From SMWD01 sp964629475 (GTDB taxonomy: Bacteria; Pseudomonadota; Gammaproteobacteria; Steroidobacterales; GCA-2729495), in NCBI GenBank assembly GCA_964629475.1, contig CAZVQW010000020.1:1-54047 (forward strand): DNA of 54,047 bases, given 5' to 3'. The notes under the pieces are model-generated. The model was given only the letters and a program-made list of their open reading frames with translations. It searched no databases and had not been told where the DNA came from. The translations under genes and the position numbers were made by a program. Positions 17,335 to 26,001 of this stretch are shown here, in pieces (positions within the stretch are counted from its first letter, which is position 1; the number at the start of each line of letters is the position of its first letter).

Positions 17335-17940
17335 TCAGCGGCGTGCGGCGGCCAGCGCAGCGGCGGCGGTCAGCAGGACACCGCCGGTCACGCGATGACG
17401 CCAGCGTCCGGCGCCTGCCAGCAACGGGCGCAATCTGCCGGCGGCCAGCGCCCAGCCACTGTCGAGTAACGCCGCGATGACCCAGAACGTAGCCGCCAAC
17501 AACACGAGTTGTCTGACGACCGGGCGATCCGCAACGACAAACTGCGGGAAAAATGCCCCATAGAACAGCAGCACTTTCGGATTCGTTGCCGATACCAATA
17601 TGGCCTCGCCGAACATGAGTTTGATGGACTTGCGCGGCGGTGCCGGATTTTCGAGTCGGTCCGCGGGCGCGCGCAGGGATTGTATGCCCAGAAAAACCAG
17701 GTAGGCGACACCGATCCAGCGAATCCACTCGAAAGCAGCTCCCATCGCGGCCATGACCGTCGCAAATCCGAATACGACAAATAACAGTTGTACGCCCTGC
17801 GTCGTACTCGTGCCGGCAACCGTGACCAGCCCATACCGCGGTCCGTGCGCCAGGCTATTGGCTACGATCAGCGCCACGTTCGGCCCCGGAATGAGAATGA
17901 GTACGACCGTCGCTGCGACGAACGCCAAGTACAACTCCAT
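17335..17940 (-). CDS. LysE/RhtB-family amino-acid exporter
   Basis: An inner-membrane exporter of about 201 residues, the usual LysE/RhtB length. The family signature is visible near the N-terminus (ATVVLILIPGPNVALIVANSLAHGPRYGL), with SATNPKVLLFYGAFFPQF in the middle. About six hydrophobic segments are present. AGG lies eight bases before the ATG at 17940; another ATG two codons upstream (17946) is too close to it. These carriers remove excess amino acids or analogues such as lysine, threonine or homoserine. The neighbouring threonine synthase and aminotransferase genes on the same strand make an amino-acid overflow role plausible. Exact substrate not determined. Confidence 0.88.
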   Translation of the reverse strand: MELYLAFVAATVVLILIPGPNVALIVANSLAHGPRYGLVTVAGTSTTQGVQLLFVVFGFATVMAAMGAAFEWIRWIGVAYLVFLGIQSLRAPADRLENPAPPRKSIKLMFGEAILVSATNPKVLLFYGAFFPQFVVADRPVVRQLVLLAATFWVIAALLDSGWALAAGRLRPLLAGAGRWRHRVTGGVLLTAAAALAAARR

Positions 17941-18003
17941 CGACATAGCCTGATTGTGTTGGAACCACCATTCGCGATCAAGTGTGACACCAACTGCGTG
18001 CCC

Positions 18004-18071
18004 GTAGGAGCGGCTTCCAGCCGCGATAACCTGCGGCGGGAATACCTGTCGCGGCTGGAAGCCGCTCCTAT
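18004..18071. repeat. REPIN-like palindrome, copy c (TTCC loop variant)
   Basis: Arms GTAGGAGCGGCTTCCAGCCG and its reverse complement. It sits 18 bases past the threonine synthase stop. Both arms carry the same three-base loop variant (TCC). Confidence 0.88.
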
Positions 18072-18088
18072 GCCATCAGGCTGATTTT

Positions 18089-19348
18089 TTAGACAACAGG
18101 ATCCGTTTGGAGGCTACCATCCGCCGCGAGCGCCTCCCAGTCGATGTCATCGACGGGCGGCAGGCACGGCAGGTCGGTGGCCAGTGCCTCGACGTATTTC
18201 TGTGCGGCGCCCGTATTGAACACGACGACCTCCTCGTCACGGCCTATCGAGCCCTCGCGCACGAGGTGCTCGAGCACACCGAGGCAGGCGGCCGTCTCGG
18301 GACACAGACCGATGCCCTCCAGAGCGGCGGCGCGACGCGTCCAGTCAAGCAGCTCGCCTTCGGGTGCCGCCAATGCCGCCCCACCGGATTCGCGAACGGC
18401 ATCAAGAATCATGAAATCGCCCACTGCGCCGGGAACACGCAGGCCACTGGCAACCGTGTGTGGATCGGCGACCGGCGTCGCGAAGCGCTCGCCCGCAGCG
18501 AACGCGTCGGCGATCGGCGCACAACCATCGGACTGACAGGAATACAGGCGCGGGAGTTTCTCATCTTCTAGCCAGCCGAGTTCACGCATTTCAGCGAACG
18601 CTTTCCACATGCCAATCAGCCCGGTGCCCCCGCCGGTCGGATACAGGATCGCATCGGGCAAGCGCCAGCCAAGTTGCTCCGCCAGTTCCAGGCCCATGGT
18701 CTTCTTGCCCTCGAGCCGGTAGGGTTCCTTTAACGTCGAACAGTCGAACCAGTCCATCGCCTCGGTGCCGGCACGTACGACTGCGCCGCAGTCGGAGATC
18801 AGTCCATCGACGAGAAAAGCGCGCGCACCGAACAACGATGCCTCCAGACGATTCACGGCCGGCGTGTCGGCCGGCATGAACACCCAGGCCTCGAGCCCCG
18901 CACGCGCCGCATAGGCCGCCAGTGCACCGCCGGCATTTCCTGCAGTCGGGATGGCAAGACGCCTGACACCGAGCTCTTTCGCGCGGGACACGGCCATAGC
19001 CAGACCGCGGCACTTGAAAGAACCGGTCGGCAGTTGCGACTCGTCCTTGATCAGGAGGTTTTCGAGACCCATCTCACGACCCAGGCGGGGACAAGGCAAC
19101 ACGGGACTCCAGCCTTCACCCAGCGAGACAATATGTTCGTCGGCCTCGACGGGCAGTAGCTCCCGGTAGCGCCAAAGATCGGTCGGGCGGCGGGCTATGT
19201 CTTCACGAGTAACAGCGGCACCGATGGCCGCGAGGTCGTAGCGTGCCCATAGCGGGCGGCCACCGCTGGTGGTCTGGAGCTGATCGTGGGGCAAACGGAC
19301 GCCATCGAGGGCACCCTCAAGGTGGGTGACGAAGGAAACTGGTGTCAT
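18089..19348 (-). CDS. thrC: Threonine synthase (PLP fold type II)
   Basis: A 419-residue PLP enzyme that would convert O-phosphohomoserine to threonine. The start at 19348 has GGAG ten bases upstream; a TTG six codons earlier is unlikely. The PLP lysine is K112 in PTGSFKCRG, preceded by KDESQL; the phosphate-binding loop is PTGGGTGLIG, and LGEGWSPVLPCPRLG matches the N-terminal family block. The N-terminus (VSFVTHLEGALDG...GGRPLWARYDL) follows longer bacterial threonine synthases, but the Cys residues often found there are absent. The usual SFKDRG/SFKARG has Cys after the lysine. It lies in a minus-strand series with LysE and an aminotransferase. Related dehydratases or other beta-replacing enzymes are a less likely alternative. 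Confidence 0.82.
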   Translation of the reverse strand: MTPVSFVTHLEGALDGVRLPHDQLQTTSGGRPLWARYDLAAIGAAVTREDIARRPTDLWRYRELLPVEADEHIVSLGEGWSPVLPCPRLGREMGLENLLIKDESQLPTGSFKCRGLAMAVSRAKELGVRRLAIPTAGNAGGALAAYAARAGLEAWVFMPADTPAVNRLEASLFGARAFLVDGLISDCGAVVRAGTEAMDWFDCSTLKEPYRLEGKKTMGLELAEQLGWRLPDAILYPTGGGTGLIGMWKAFAEMRELGWLEDEKLPRLYSCQSDGCAPIADAFAAGERFATPVADPHTVASGLRVPGAVGDFMILDAVRESGGAALAAPEGELLDWTRRAAALEGIGLCPETAACLGVLEHLVREGSIGRDEEVVVFNTGAAQKYVEALATDLPCLPPVDDIDWEALAADGSLQTDPVV

Positions 19349-19499
19349 TTGAGCGAATCTCCGCAACGATGAACGCTTGATACTCGATCTGTTACCGGAT
19401 CGAGGCCAAAATATTAACCACTAACGCACCGCTAATGTCCGATAGATTTCGGCGACTCGCCTTTGGGAGCGATGCCGCTAACGAGGAATCTTTCCTGAT

Positions 19500-19535
19500 A
19501 AAAAAAGGCCGCCTGCAACGATGTTGCAGGCGGCC
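19500..19535 (-). terminator. Rho-independent terminator of the TonB receptor gene
   Basis: GGCCGCCTGCAAC (19507-19519) pairs perfectly with 19523-19535 around GAT. On the minus strand the hairpin is followed by seven T (A run 19500-19506). It lies 29 bases past the receptor stop. Confidence 0.93.
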
Positions 19536-19563
19536 GGTATTTCCAACAGATCATCCGATCAGC

Positions 19564-21740
19564 TTAGAAGCTGAATGTACCTCGCGCATACCAGAAACCA
19601 CCTTCGTAGTTCGCTGCACTTCGCCGTGGATACTGCAAACCGACGCTCAGACGGTTTGCATTCGGAGGACCAATTTCATCGATGAACTCGTCAAATACAT
19701 TGACCGCACCGACATTGAACTGCCAGCTGTCATTCAGCTGGAAGCCCAGATCCAGATCGACATAAATCGTCGAACCAATCTTTGCGCTCTGATCAGCCGG
19801 ATCATTAATTGTGCCGCGCTCATCATAATGGTCGCCGTAATAATTTGCGCGAACCATGAACGTCCAGCTGTCGCCGATCAGGTTATTCATCGTTAACACA
19901 CCGCGTTCTTCGGGGAAGTTGTTCTCGATGTCTTCGACGGAGGCATCACTGACCGGCTGAACCGGTCCTCCCGGCGAATCCACGAACTTCTGGTCGGTCA
20001 CATCGATTTCGTTGTAGCTCAACGCAAGTGTCCAGTCTGTGCTGAACGCACCGGTCCACTCGGTCGTTGAGGTCAGAACCAGGTCGACACCGGTATGCTC
20101 GACGTCCATCGCATTCGTGAAGAAGGAGATGCTGCCGCCGGTCGCCGGATCGGGAATATTACCGGTCCGGTAAATGCGATCGTCGACCTCGATCCTGTAC
20201 ACATCGACTGTCAGAGACGTGCTGTCGAGAATATCCCACGCAAAGCCGAGGCTGTAATTAAGCGAGGTCTCTTCCTGGAGAGGCTTACCGCCTACCGCTA
20301 CCGCAGCAGGATCGGTCGGCGGGAACAGACCCTCGTCGACCAGCAATCCGGAGATGCTGTCAGCCGTCGTGATCGTCGTTCTTACGCTGGCCTGGCCGGG
20401 CGTCGGCGCATGGAAGCCGGTCGATACGGCACCGCGCAGAGTGAAGGGATCGGCAATCCGCCAGCGGGCCGCCAGCTTACCGTTGATCGTGTCGCCGAAA
20501 TCAGAGTAGTCCTCGTAACGCAAGGCATACTGCAACAGAAACGACTCGGTTATATCGTGCTCCAGATCGGCATACACGGCGATGTTATCGCGTTCCAGCT
20601 CACCGGCATCGTCCGACGTCACGCCTTTCAAGCCGCTGGAACCAGACCCTTCGAATGAGGAGGGCTCGCCGGCGATGGAGGTATAAGTTTCCTCACGCCA
20701 TTCAGCGCCGAAGCCGAGGTTCAGATTATCGGCGAGCGGCAGTGAGAAATCAGCATTCACGCCAATTTCCTCTTGCTTGTACCCACCGACATCGAAGTCC
20801 ATTTGATCGAGCGTCGTTCCGTCTCCTATCCCGAGGCTCTGATTAGCCGTGTTGTTCAGGAAATACATCAGCTCGTTCCTGCCGTAGTTGACGCTGAAAT
20901 CGTAGAACATGCCGCTCTCGAATTGGCCCTCGGTGCCCATAACCAGGCTGGCATCCTTCTGGTCTCCGTCCAGATACGGCGTGAACCCACCGGGTAAACC
21001 CGTAAAGCCCTGCTCACGCAAGCCGCTACCGTCCATGGTTGAGCTGTTGAAGACAGAATGAGTTTCCGGATGGCGGAAGAAAAATCGATACCGTCCTTCT
21101 GTATCGGCATAACCGAACCGAACATAAAGGTCTGATGATTCACTGAGCTCGAAGCCGGAATTCACGAAAAAGCGGGAACCACTGGTTTCCGGACGACCCC
21201 AGGACTGCGCGAACGGTGCGTCGCCAAACACGGCATCCTGACCAACCGGGTTGCTCGGATCCGCATCAAGAAGGTCCTGAGCAGACGGAACCTGCTGGCC
21301 GCGTGACAATCCTTCGTTATCGATGTACTCGAAACTCAGGTTGATGAAACCGTTTTCACCGGCGGCAAAACCACCGTTTGCGGCAACCTTATAACTCTGC
21401 TCTCCCTCGTAATGCTCACCGTACTGGACGACAACGTCACCGCCTTCAGTCGCATCCTTCATGACGAAGTTGATGACACCGGCGATCGCATCGGAGCCAT
21501 ATTGCGACGCTGCGCCATCGCGCAAAACTTCTACACGTTGCACGGCGATACCGGGAATCATGCCGATATCCGGACTATGCGATCCATTACCTGCTGCCGG
21601 CGCCAAAAATTGAATCAACGAAGATCGATGCCTGCGTTTACCGTTGACGAGCACCAGTGTCTGGTCGGATGCGGTGCCACGCAACGATGTCGGCCGCACG
21701 AATGCGGATCCGTCGCCGGTTGCCGGGGTTGCCGTATAGG
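19564..21740 (-). CDS. TonB-dependent outer-membrane receptor, 5' end missing in assembly gap
   Basis: Partial receptor of more than 720 residues. The reading frame stays open from the GTG at 21699 to the gap edge (Y-T-A-T-P-A-T-G-D-G-S-A-F-V before RPTSLRG), so the true start lies in or beyond the run of N. The plug domain is seen as TLVLVNGKRRHRSSL and VQRVEVLRDGAASQYGSDAIAGVINFV; the beta-barrel follows, ending in YEGGFWYARGTFSF with the terminal Phe typical of outer-membrane proteins. It imports a ligand across the outer membrane with TonB energy. Missing are the signal peptide, the TonB box and the first part of the plug. The ligand is unknown; the neighbouring FAD oxidoreductase and dehydratase suggest an organic nitrogen compound, weakly. 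Confidence 0.9.
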
Positions 21741-21840
21741 NNNNNNNNNNNNNNNNNNNNNNNNNNNNNNNNNNNNNNNNNNNNNNNNNNNNNNNNNNNN
21801 NNNNNNNNNNNNNNNNNNNNNNNNNNNNNNNNNNNNNNNN
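21741..21840. other. Assembly gap (100 N)
   Basis: Exactly 100 N, the usual placeholder for a gap of unknown size. The missing N-terminal part of the TonB receptor (signal peptide plus early plug, probably 100 or more residues) and its promoter would not fit in 100 bases, so the real gap is larger. Confidence 0.97.
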
Positions 21841-22026
21841 GTAAGTATAAATACGTACTTTTCACATCCTGATGCGAGGAAATCTAAGTATCCGACTACC
21901 AGACTTACACCCCTTTTTCGCGCAAAAAACGACCTTTTCTTCAATGTTGAGATAAAACCCCACCGCTTACTTCTCATACTCCGGCATGGCTATTATTGTG
22001 CTCCGGGGAACAAAACGAGCACGCAA

Positions 22027-23412
22027 ATGACACAGAATCAGGACGTGGAAATCGCAGTAATCGGTGCGGGCATTGCCGGCATCGCTGTTGCTTACTATCT
22101 GTGTACCGAATACGACAAGCGCTCGGTTCTCCTGATAGACAGCAGGCAACCGATGAGCTTTACCAGCGCCCAATCCGGTGATAATTATCGGAACTGGTGG
22201 CCGCACCCGACTATGGTCAACTTCACGAACCATGGCATCGATTTAATGGAACGTATCGCGCGCGAATCATCGAATGTCCTGCAAATGACTCGACGCGGGT
22301 ACGCAATTGCAACGCGCCAAAACCATATCGACGAGTTGATTGCGGAATTGCATGCCGGCTACAACAACACAGAAGCCGACCCGATTCACATACACACAGG
22401 ATCAGAACCGAGTTCCTACTGCGCCCCGATCAACTCAGACTGGACGAAAGCACCGGCGGGCGTCGATGTGTTATCAAATCAAAGTTTGATTCGCAGAACA
22501 TTTCCGTCGTTCAGCGAGGAAATTGCCAACGTGGTGCATATTCGCAGGGCGGGTGGCATCAGCGGTCAGCAATTGGGCCAGCACATGCTGGAACGCATCA
22601 AGGCATCCGGCGGCCAACGAAAACGCGCGCACGTAAAAAGCATTGCACAGAACGGGAAATTTGCACTCGAAGTCGAGGGCGCCAATGGCATCGAACAAAT
22701 TTGTGCCGACGTGATCGTGAATGCCGCAGGACCCTTCGCAGCGGAATTGGCGGCAATGATCGGTGTCGAACTGCCGATCGAGAACATCTTTCAGCAGAAG
22801 ATCGCGTTTGAAGATGAATATGGTGCAATCCCCAGATCACTCCCGTTCTCTATCGACAGCGATGAACAGGAACTGAACTGGACCGATGAAGAGCGCGACC
22901 TGTTGACCGGCGATCCGGACATGGCATGGTTGGCCAGAGCCATGCCCGGGGGCATACATTGTCGTCCCGATGGTGGTGACACGGGAACCTGGGTCAAGCT
23001 CGGCTGGGCGTACAACCACGAAATCAGCGAACCGCAGCAGGACCTGGCAAACGAGCAGCGCTTCGATCCGCAATTCCCGGAAATTGTTCTGCGCGGTGCC
23101 GCGGCGCTCAATCCGTCACTGCATCAATATGTCGAATCATTTCCACGGCATTGGACTCATTATGGCGGCTACTATCCGATGACACGTGAAAACTGGCCAC
23201 TCATCGGCCCACTCGGAAGTAACGGCGCCTTTATTGCCGGTGCGTTGTCGGGCTTTGGCAGTATGTCCGCCTGTGCCGCCGGTTCACTGTGTGCCGCCTG
23301 GATCGCCACCGGAGATTTGCCTGCCTATGCCACACAACTGAGCCTGGCAAGATACGACGATCAGGAATTGATGACCGGGATCGAAAATACCGGGAACAGA
23401 GGCATTCTTTGA
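22027..23412 (+). CDS. FAD-dependent oxidoreductase, DAO family
   Basis: A 461-residue flavoprotein of the D-amino-acid/glycine/sarcosine oxidase fold. The dinucleotide-binding motif is VIGAGIAGIAVAYYL near the N-terminus, followed by the acidic strand end LLIDS. SAQSGDNYRNWWPHP resembles the segment after it in relatives; VNAAGPFAAELAAMIGVE and PLIGPLGSNGAFIAGALSGFG are further family blocks. The start ATG at 22027 is the only one that places the GxGxxG at the N-terminus; the open frame upstream runs into the gap and is not coding. It lies 12 bases before a PLP dehydratase gene, so the two form an operon. It probably oxidises an amine or amino acid in the cytosol; the substrate is unknown. 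Confidence 0.85.
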   Translation: MTQNQDVEIAVIGAGIAGIAVAYYLCTEYDKRSVLLIDSRQPMSFTSAQSGDNYRNWWPHPTMVNFTNHGIDLMERIARESSNVLQMTRRGYAIATRQNHIDELIAELHAGYNNTEADPIHIHTGSEPSSYCAPINSDWTKAPAGVDVLSNQSLIRRTFPSFSEEIANVVHIRRAGGISGQQLGQHMLERIKASGGQRKRAHVKSIAQNGKFALEVEGANGIEQICADVIVNAAGPFAAELAAMIGVELPIENIFQQKIAFEDEYGAIPRSLPFSIDSDEQELNWTDEERDLLTGDPDMAWLARAMPGGIHCRPDGGDTGTWVKLGWAYNHEISEPQQDLANEQRFDPQFPEIVLRGAAALNPSLHQYVESFPRHWTHYGGYYPMTRENWPLIGPLGSNGAFIAGALSGFGSMSACAAGSLCAAWIATGDLPAYATQLSLARYDDQELMTGIENTGNRGIL

Positions 23413-23424
23413 GACACTGCAACC

Positions 23425-24435
23425 ATGAATGAATCACTACCCGACATCGACGATGTAAAACAGGCCGCCGCGAGGATTGAAAATCTCGTGCACAAGACTC
23501 CGATCGTATCGTCGACACTATTAAATCAGTGGTTAGGACACAGGATTTTTTTCAAGGCGGAATGCCTGCAGAAAATCGGCGCGTTTAAAGCGCGTGGCGC
23601 CCTGAACACGCTGATGTGGTTACAGGAAACCGGCAATAATCCTCAACACATTGTTGCCAACAGTTCCGGGAATCATGCACAGGCGGTGGCCTGGGCGGCA
23701 CAGCAGCGAAAAATTCAGGCGACGATCTTCATGCCCGCCGATGTATCCGCGGTAAAGGCGCAGGCCACCGCTGCCTATGGAGCCGAAGTTATTCTTTGCA
23801 CAGACAGAGCAACTGCCGACAGACGAACTGAAGAAACTGCCGCGAAAAAAGGCAGCTATTGGATTCCGCCCTACAACCACGCGCAGGTAATTTCAGGTCA
23901 GGGCACTGCCACGTATGAAGCATTGCAGGAACTGGAGCATATCGATGCTGTATTTGCGCCCTGCGGCGGTGGTGGCCTGTTGTCGGGATCTCTGCTCGCC
24001 ACTCGCTCGCTGGCTCCGGACGCTAAAGTCATCGGCGTTGAACCTCTTAATGCGAACGACGCGGCCCAATCTCTGCGCGCCGGAAGTATCCATACACTAC
24101 AGGGGGCGATTGACACGATAGCCGATGGCGCAAGGACACTGTCAGTGGGCAAACTGACCTTCGAGTTCATCAGGCAACTCGATGGATTCTATGAAGTCGA
24201 TGAAGCACAGATTCTTTACTGGACACAATGGTTGCAACATTTGCTAAAGCTACATATAGAACCCACCAGCGCCATGACCATGGAAGGCGTTGCCAACTGG
24301 CTTGCCGCGCAATCAGCCCCGCAAACGGTGCTGGTTATTTTGTCGGGTGGCAATATCGACCAGACTACGATGAAAAAGATCTGGTCTGAAAATTACCTGC
24401 AGGAAGAACCTTCATTACGCTCCAATCAAAGCTAA
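23425..24435 (+). CDS. PLP-dependent serine/threonine dehydratase-like enzyme
   Basis: A 336-residue fold-type II enzyme like catabolic threonine dehydratase, serine racemase or hydroxyaspartate ammonia-lyase. The PLP lysine lies in LQKIGAFKARGA, the substrate loop is NSSGNHAQAVA, and the phosphate-binding loop is CGGGGLLSG. The C-terminal SGGNID matches the family. It lacks the C-terminal ACT regulatory domain of biosynthetic IlvA, so it is probably catabolic. It starts 12 bases after the FAD oxidoreductase stop and is presumably co-translated with it. The pair suggests conversion of an imported amino compound to a keto acid. Racemase, dehydratase and hydroxyaspartate lyase cannot be separated by eye. 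Confidence 0.85.
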   Translation: MNESLPDIDDVKQAAARIENLVHKTPIVSSTLLNQWLGHRIFFKAECLQKIGAFKARGALNTLMWLQETGNNPQHIVANSSGNHAQAVAWAAQQRKIQATIFMPADVSAVKAQATAAYGAEVILCTDRATADRRTEETAAKKGSYWIPPYNHAQVISGQGTATYEALQELEHIDAVFAPCGGGGLLSGSLLATRSLAPDAKVIGVEPLNANDAAQSLRAGSIHTLQGAIDTIADGARTLSVGKLTFEFIRQLDGFYEVDEAQILYWTQWLQHLLKLHIEPTSAMTMEGVANWLAAQSAPQTVLVILSGGNIDQTTMKKIWSENYLQEEPSLRSNQS

Positions 24436-24468
24436 CCGTACAAGCGATATCAGCTGTCAGGGGCTAGG

Positions 24469-25251
24469 CTAAGGTATCGATTCCGTACCGTCGTGACGGT
24501 ACGCGCCGCCGTTCTGCTCCAGCGTGAACTGCTCGAAGACACCGATCATGCCGGCGACGCTGTCCTGAATCGGCACCATTCCGCGCCTGTGCGGTTCGCC
24601 TTGAGTTGCGACCCGGCCGGGGCTGATCGTAACTGCACGCACGCCGTCACGCTTGCCCTTGCGGCCGATATCGAGCACGAGGTTATCCATGGCTGCTTTG
24701 GTGCTCTTGTAATAAGCAAAGCCCAGCGCCGGAATGCCGTGGCGACCCTGACCGGTCGTCAGGAAGGCCGCAATGCCGTTTTCGCTGGCGACGAGATGCG
24801 GCCAGAAAGCCTCCGCCACCTTCAATGGCCCGCGAACATTTGTATAGAAAAATCGATCGAACCAATCGGTGTAGTTCAGCGTGCCAAAAGTCTGTTCTTT
24901 GTCAGGTCCGCGCATCAGCGCCGCATTGCTGACCAGCACATCAATCGACTGACCGACATATTTGTTTGCCAGTGCATCGATGCCTTCGAGGTCGATCAGG
25001 TCCAGACGTTCAACGACAATGTCGGTATTTGCTGCGGCCAATGCGTTGAGATCATCGGCCTTGCCCGGGTTACGGCACGTCGCAATGACACGGTAGTCCT
25101 TGCCTGAATATTGCTTGACGAACTCGAAGCCGATACCCCGGTTCGCCCCGGTGATCAGCACGGTCTGTTGAGTCGATTCAGCGTAAACGGAACCAACGCC
25201 GACAAGAAGTGAAATACACATCAGGGTAGCAAGTTGAGTCATTCGGTTCAT
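24469..25251 (-). CDS. Short-chain dehydrogenase/reductase with a secretion signal
   Basis: A 260-residue SDR. The cofactor motif is TGANRGIG, the NNAG-equivalent is SNAAL, and the catalytic pair is Y-x3-K in YYKSTKAAMDN; the loop after it reads ISPGRVAT. SDRs reduce or oxidise carbonyl and hydroxyl groups using NAD(P)H. The N-terminus, MNRMTQLATLMCISLLVGVGSVYAESTQQ, is a typical Sec signal peptide ahead of the Rossmann fold. This is odd because NAD(P) is scarce in the periplasm. It lies downstream of the efflux operon on the same strand, separated by a REP element. Convergent with the PLP dehydratase gene. Substrate unknown. Confidence 0.85.
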   Translation of the reverse strand: MNRMTQLATLMCISLLVGVGSVYAESTQQTVLITGANRGIGFEFVKQYSGKDYRVIATCRNPGKADDLNALAAANTDIVVERLDLIDLEGIDALANKYVGQSIDVLVSNAALMRGPDKEQTFGTLNYTDWFDRFFYTNVRGPLKVAEAFWPHLVASENGIAAFLTTGQGRHGIPALGFAYYKSTKAAMDNLVLDIGRKGKRDGVRAVTISPGRVATQGEPHRRGMVPIQDSVAGMIGVFEQFTLEQNGGAYRHDGTESIP

Positions 25252-25280
25252 TAATATCTCCGGCAGAGACCGAAATTGCG

Positions 25281-25358
25281 GCTATTGTGGGAGCGGCTTC
25301 AGCCGCGATTATCCTGAGTTGGTGTGCAAATACCGGCTGAAGCCGCTCCCACAATAGC
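25281..25358. repeat. REPIN-like palindrome, copy d (longest perfect arms)
   Basis: The arms begin GCTATTGTGGGAGCGGCTTC and end with its exact reverse complement; the match extends about 25 bases each side. It lies 13 bases past the DUF3313 gene and 30 bases upstream of the SDR start. Confidence 0.92.
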
Positions 25359-25370
25359 CACCCCAACTGC

Positions 25371-25996
25371 TCAGTTCCGACCGTGATCTTTATCCATCAC
25401 CGCGCGTATACGATGACCCCAGGTATCGAACAATCCTTGCAGATTTTCCTGTCGGGCAAAATCACTATTCGGCCCATAATCCTGTCCCACTTCCTGCGGA
25501 CCTTCATAGATCGCAAGTAACTCTTCGTTTCGCGCATCTCGAACTTCTACATGGATGCGCATCTCGCCCGAACCACGGGTCGTAACTTTTCCCCGCGGTC
25601 GGCATACGGCATGAAACTCACGATCCTGAGGCTGAGCTCCATGACACCCGGCCCCGGTTCGGCAACAATCGGATAACCGCCGTTTGCAGTGATTTGATCG
25701 CGCATCGATTGACGAAATGCCGTCTGCAACGCGCCGACATTCTTTTCAGAGACCTCCCACTTGAAAGGCTGATCTGCTTTCCAGGGCGGCGGGACGATCT
25801 TCGTATTCGACACATCGAGGTCGTTAATCAGCAGCGCATGAAAGCGTTTGAAATTGGTTCCGGGACGCAGGTATTCGACGTTCAACGGCTTGGTGGCATC
25901 AGCGCCCTCCTGCGCATAAACGCTGACCATGACGCTACCCAAAGCAATGCCGGCCAGCATCACGATAACGCCGGTCGTTTTAATTCTTGCAACCAT
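25371..25996 (-). pseudogene. DUF3313-like exported protein, frame broken at a homopolymer
   Basis: Two frames together encode one protein of about 209 residues. The 5' part (25547-25996) has a signal peptide (IVMLAGIALGSVMVSVYAQ), then NVEYLRPGTNFKRFHALLIND and YPIVAEPGPGVMELSLRIVSF. The 3' part (from 25371) continues RIHVEVRDARNEELLAIYEG and ends LFDTWGHRIRAVMDKD. Both match the DUF3313 pattern. The shift falls near GGGGAAAA on the coding strand (25587-25594); one extra base there would give ...DRGEKVTTRGSGEMRIHVEV. An indel error in the assembly is as likely as a real mutation. It begins six bases after the RND pump stop, so it belongs to the efflux operon. The function of the family is unknown; probably envelope-located. 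Confidence 0.75.
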
Positions 25997-26001
25997 CTGC
26001 T

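Noticed and set aside
21412..22026. Extension of the FAD oxidoreductase frame upstream across the gap
   Set aside because: It crosses 100 N and overlaps the TonB receptor in antisense. The GxGxxG motif sits correctly when the start is at 22027.
15861..24435. A threonine/branched amino-acid biosynthesis operon
   Set aside because: The genes are on both strands, separated by REP elements and a receptor, and the dehydratase lacks the ACT domain of biosynthetic IlvA.
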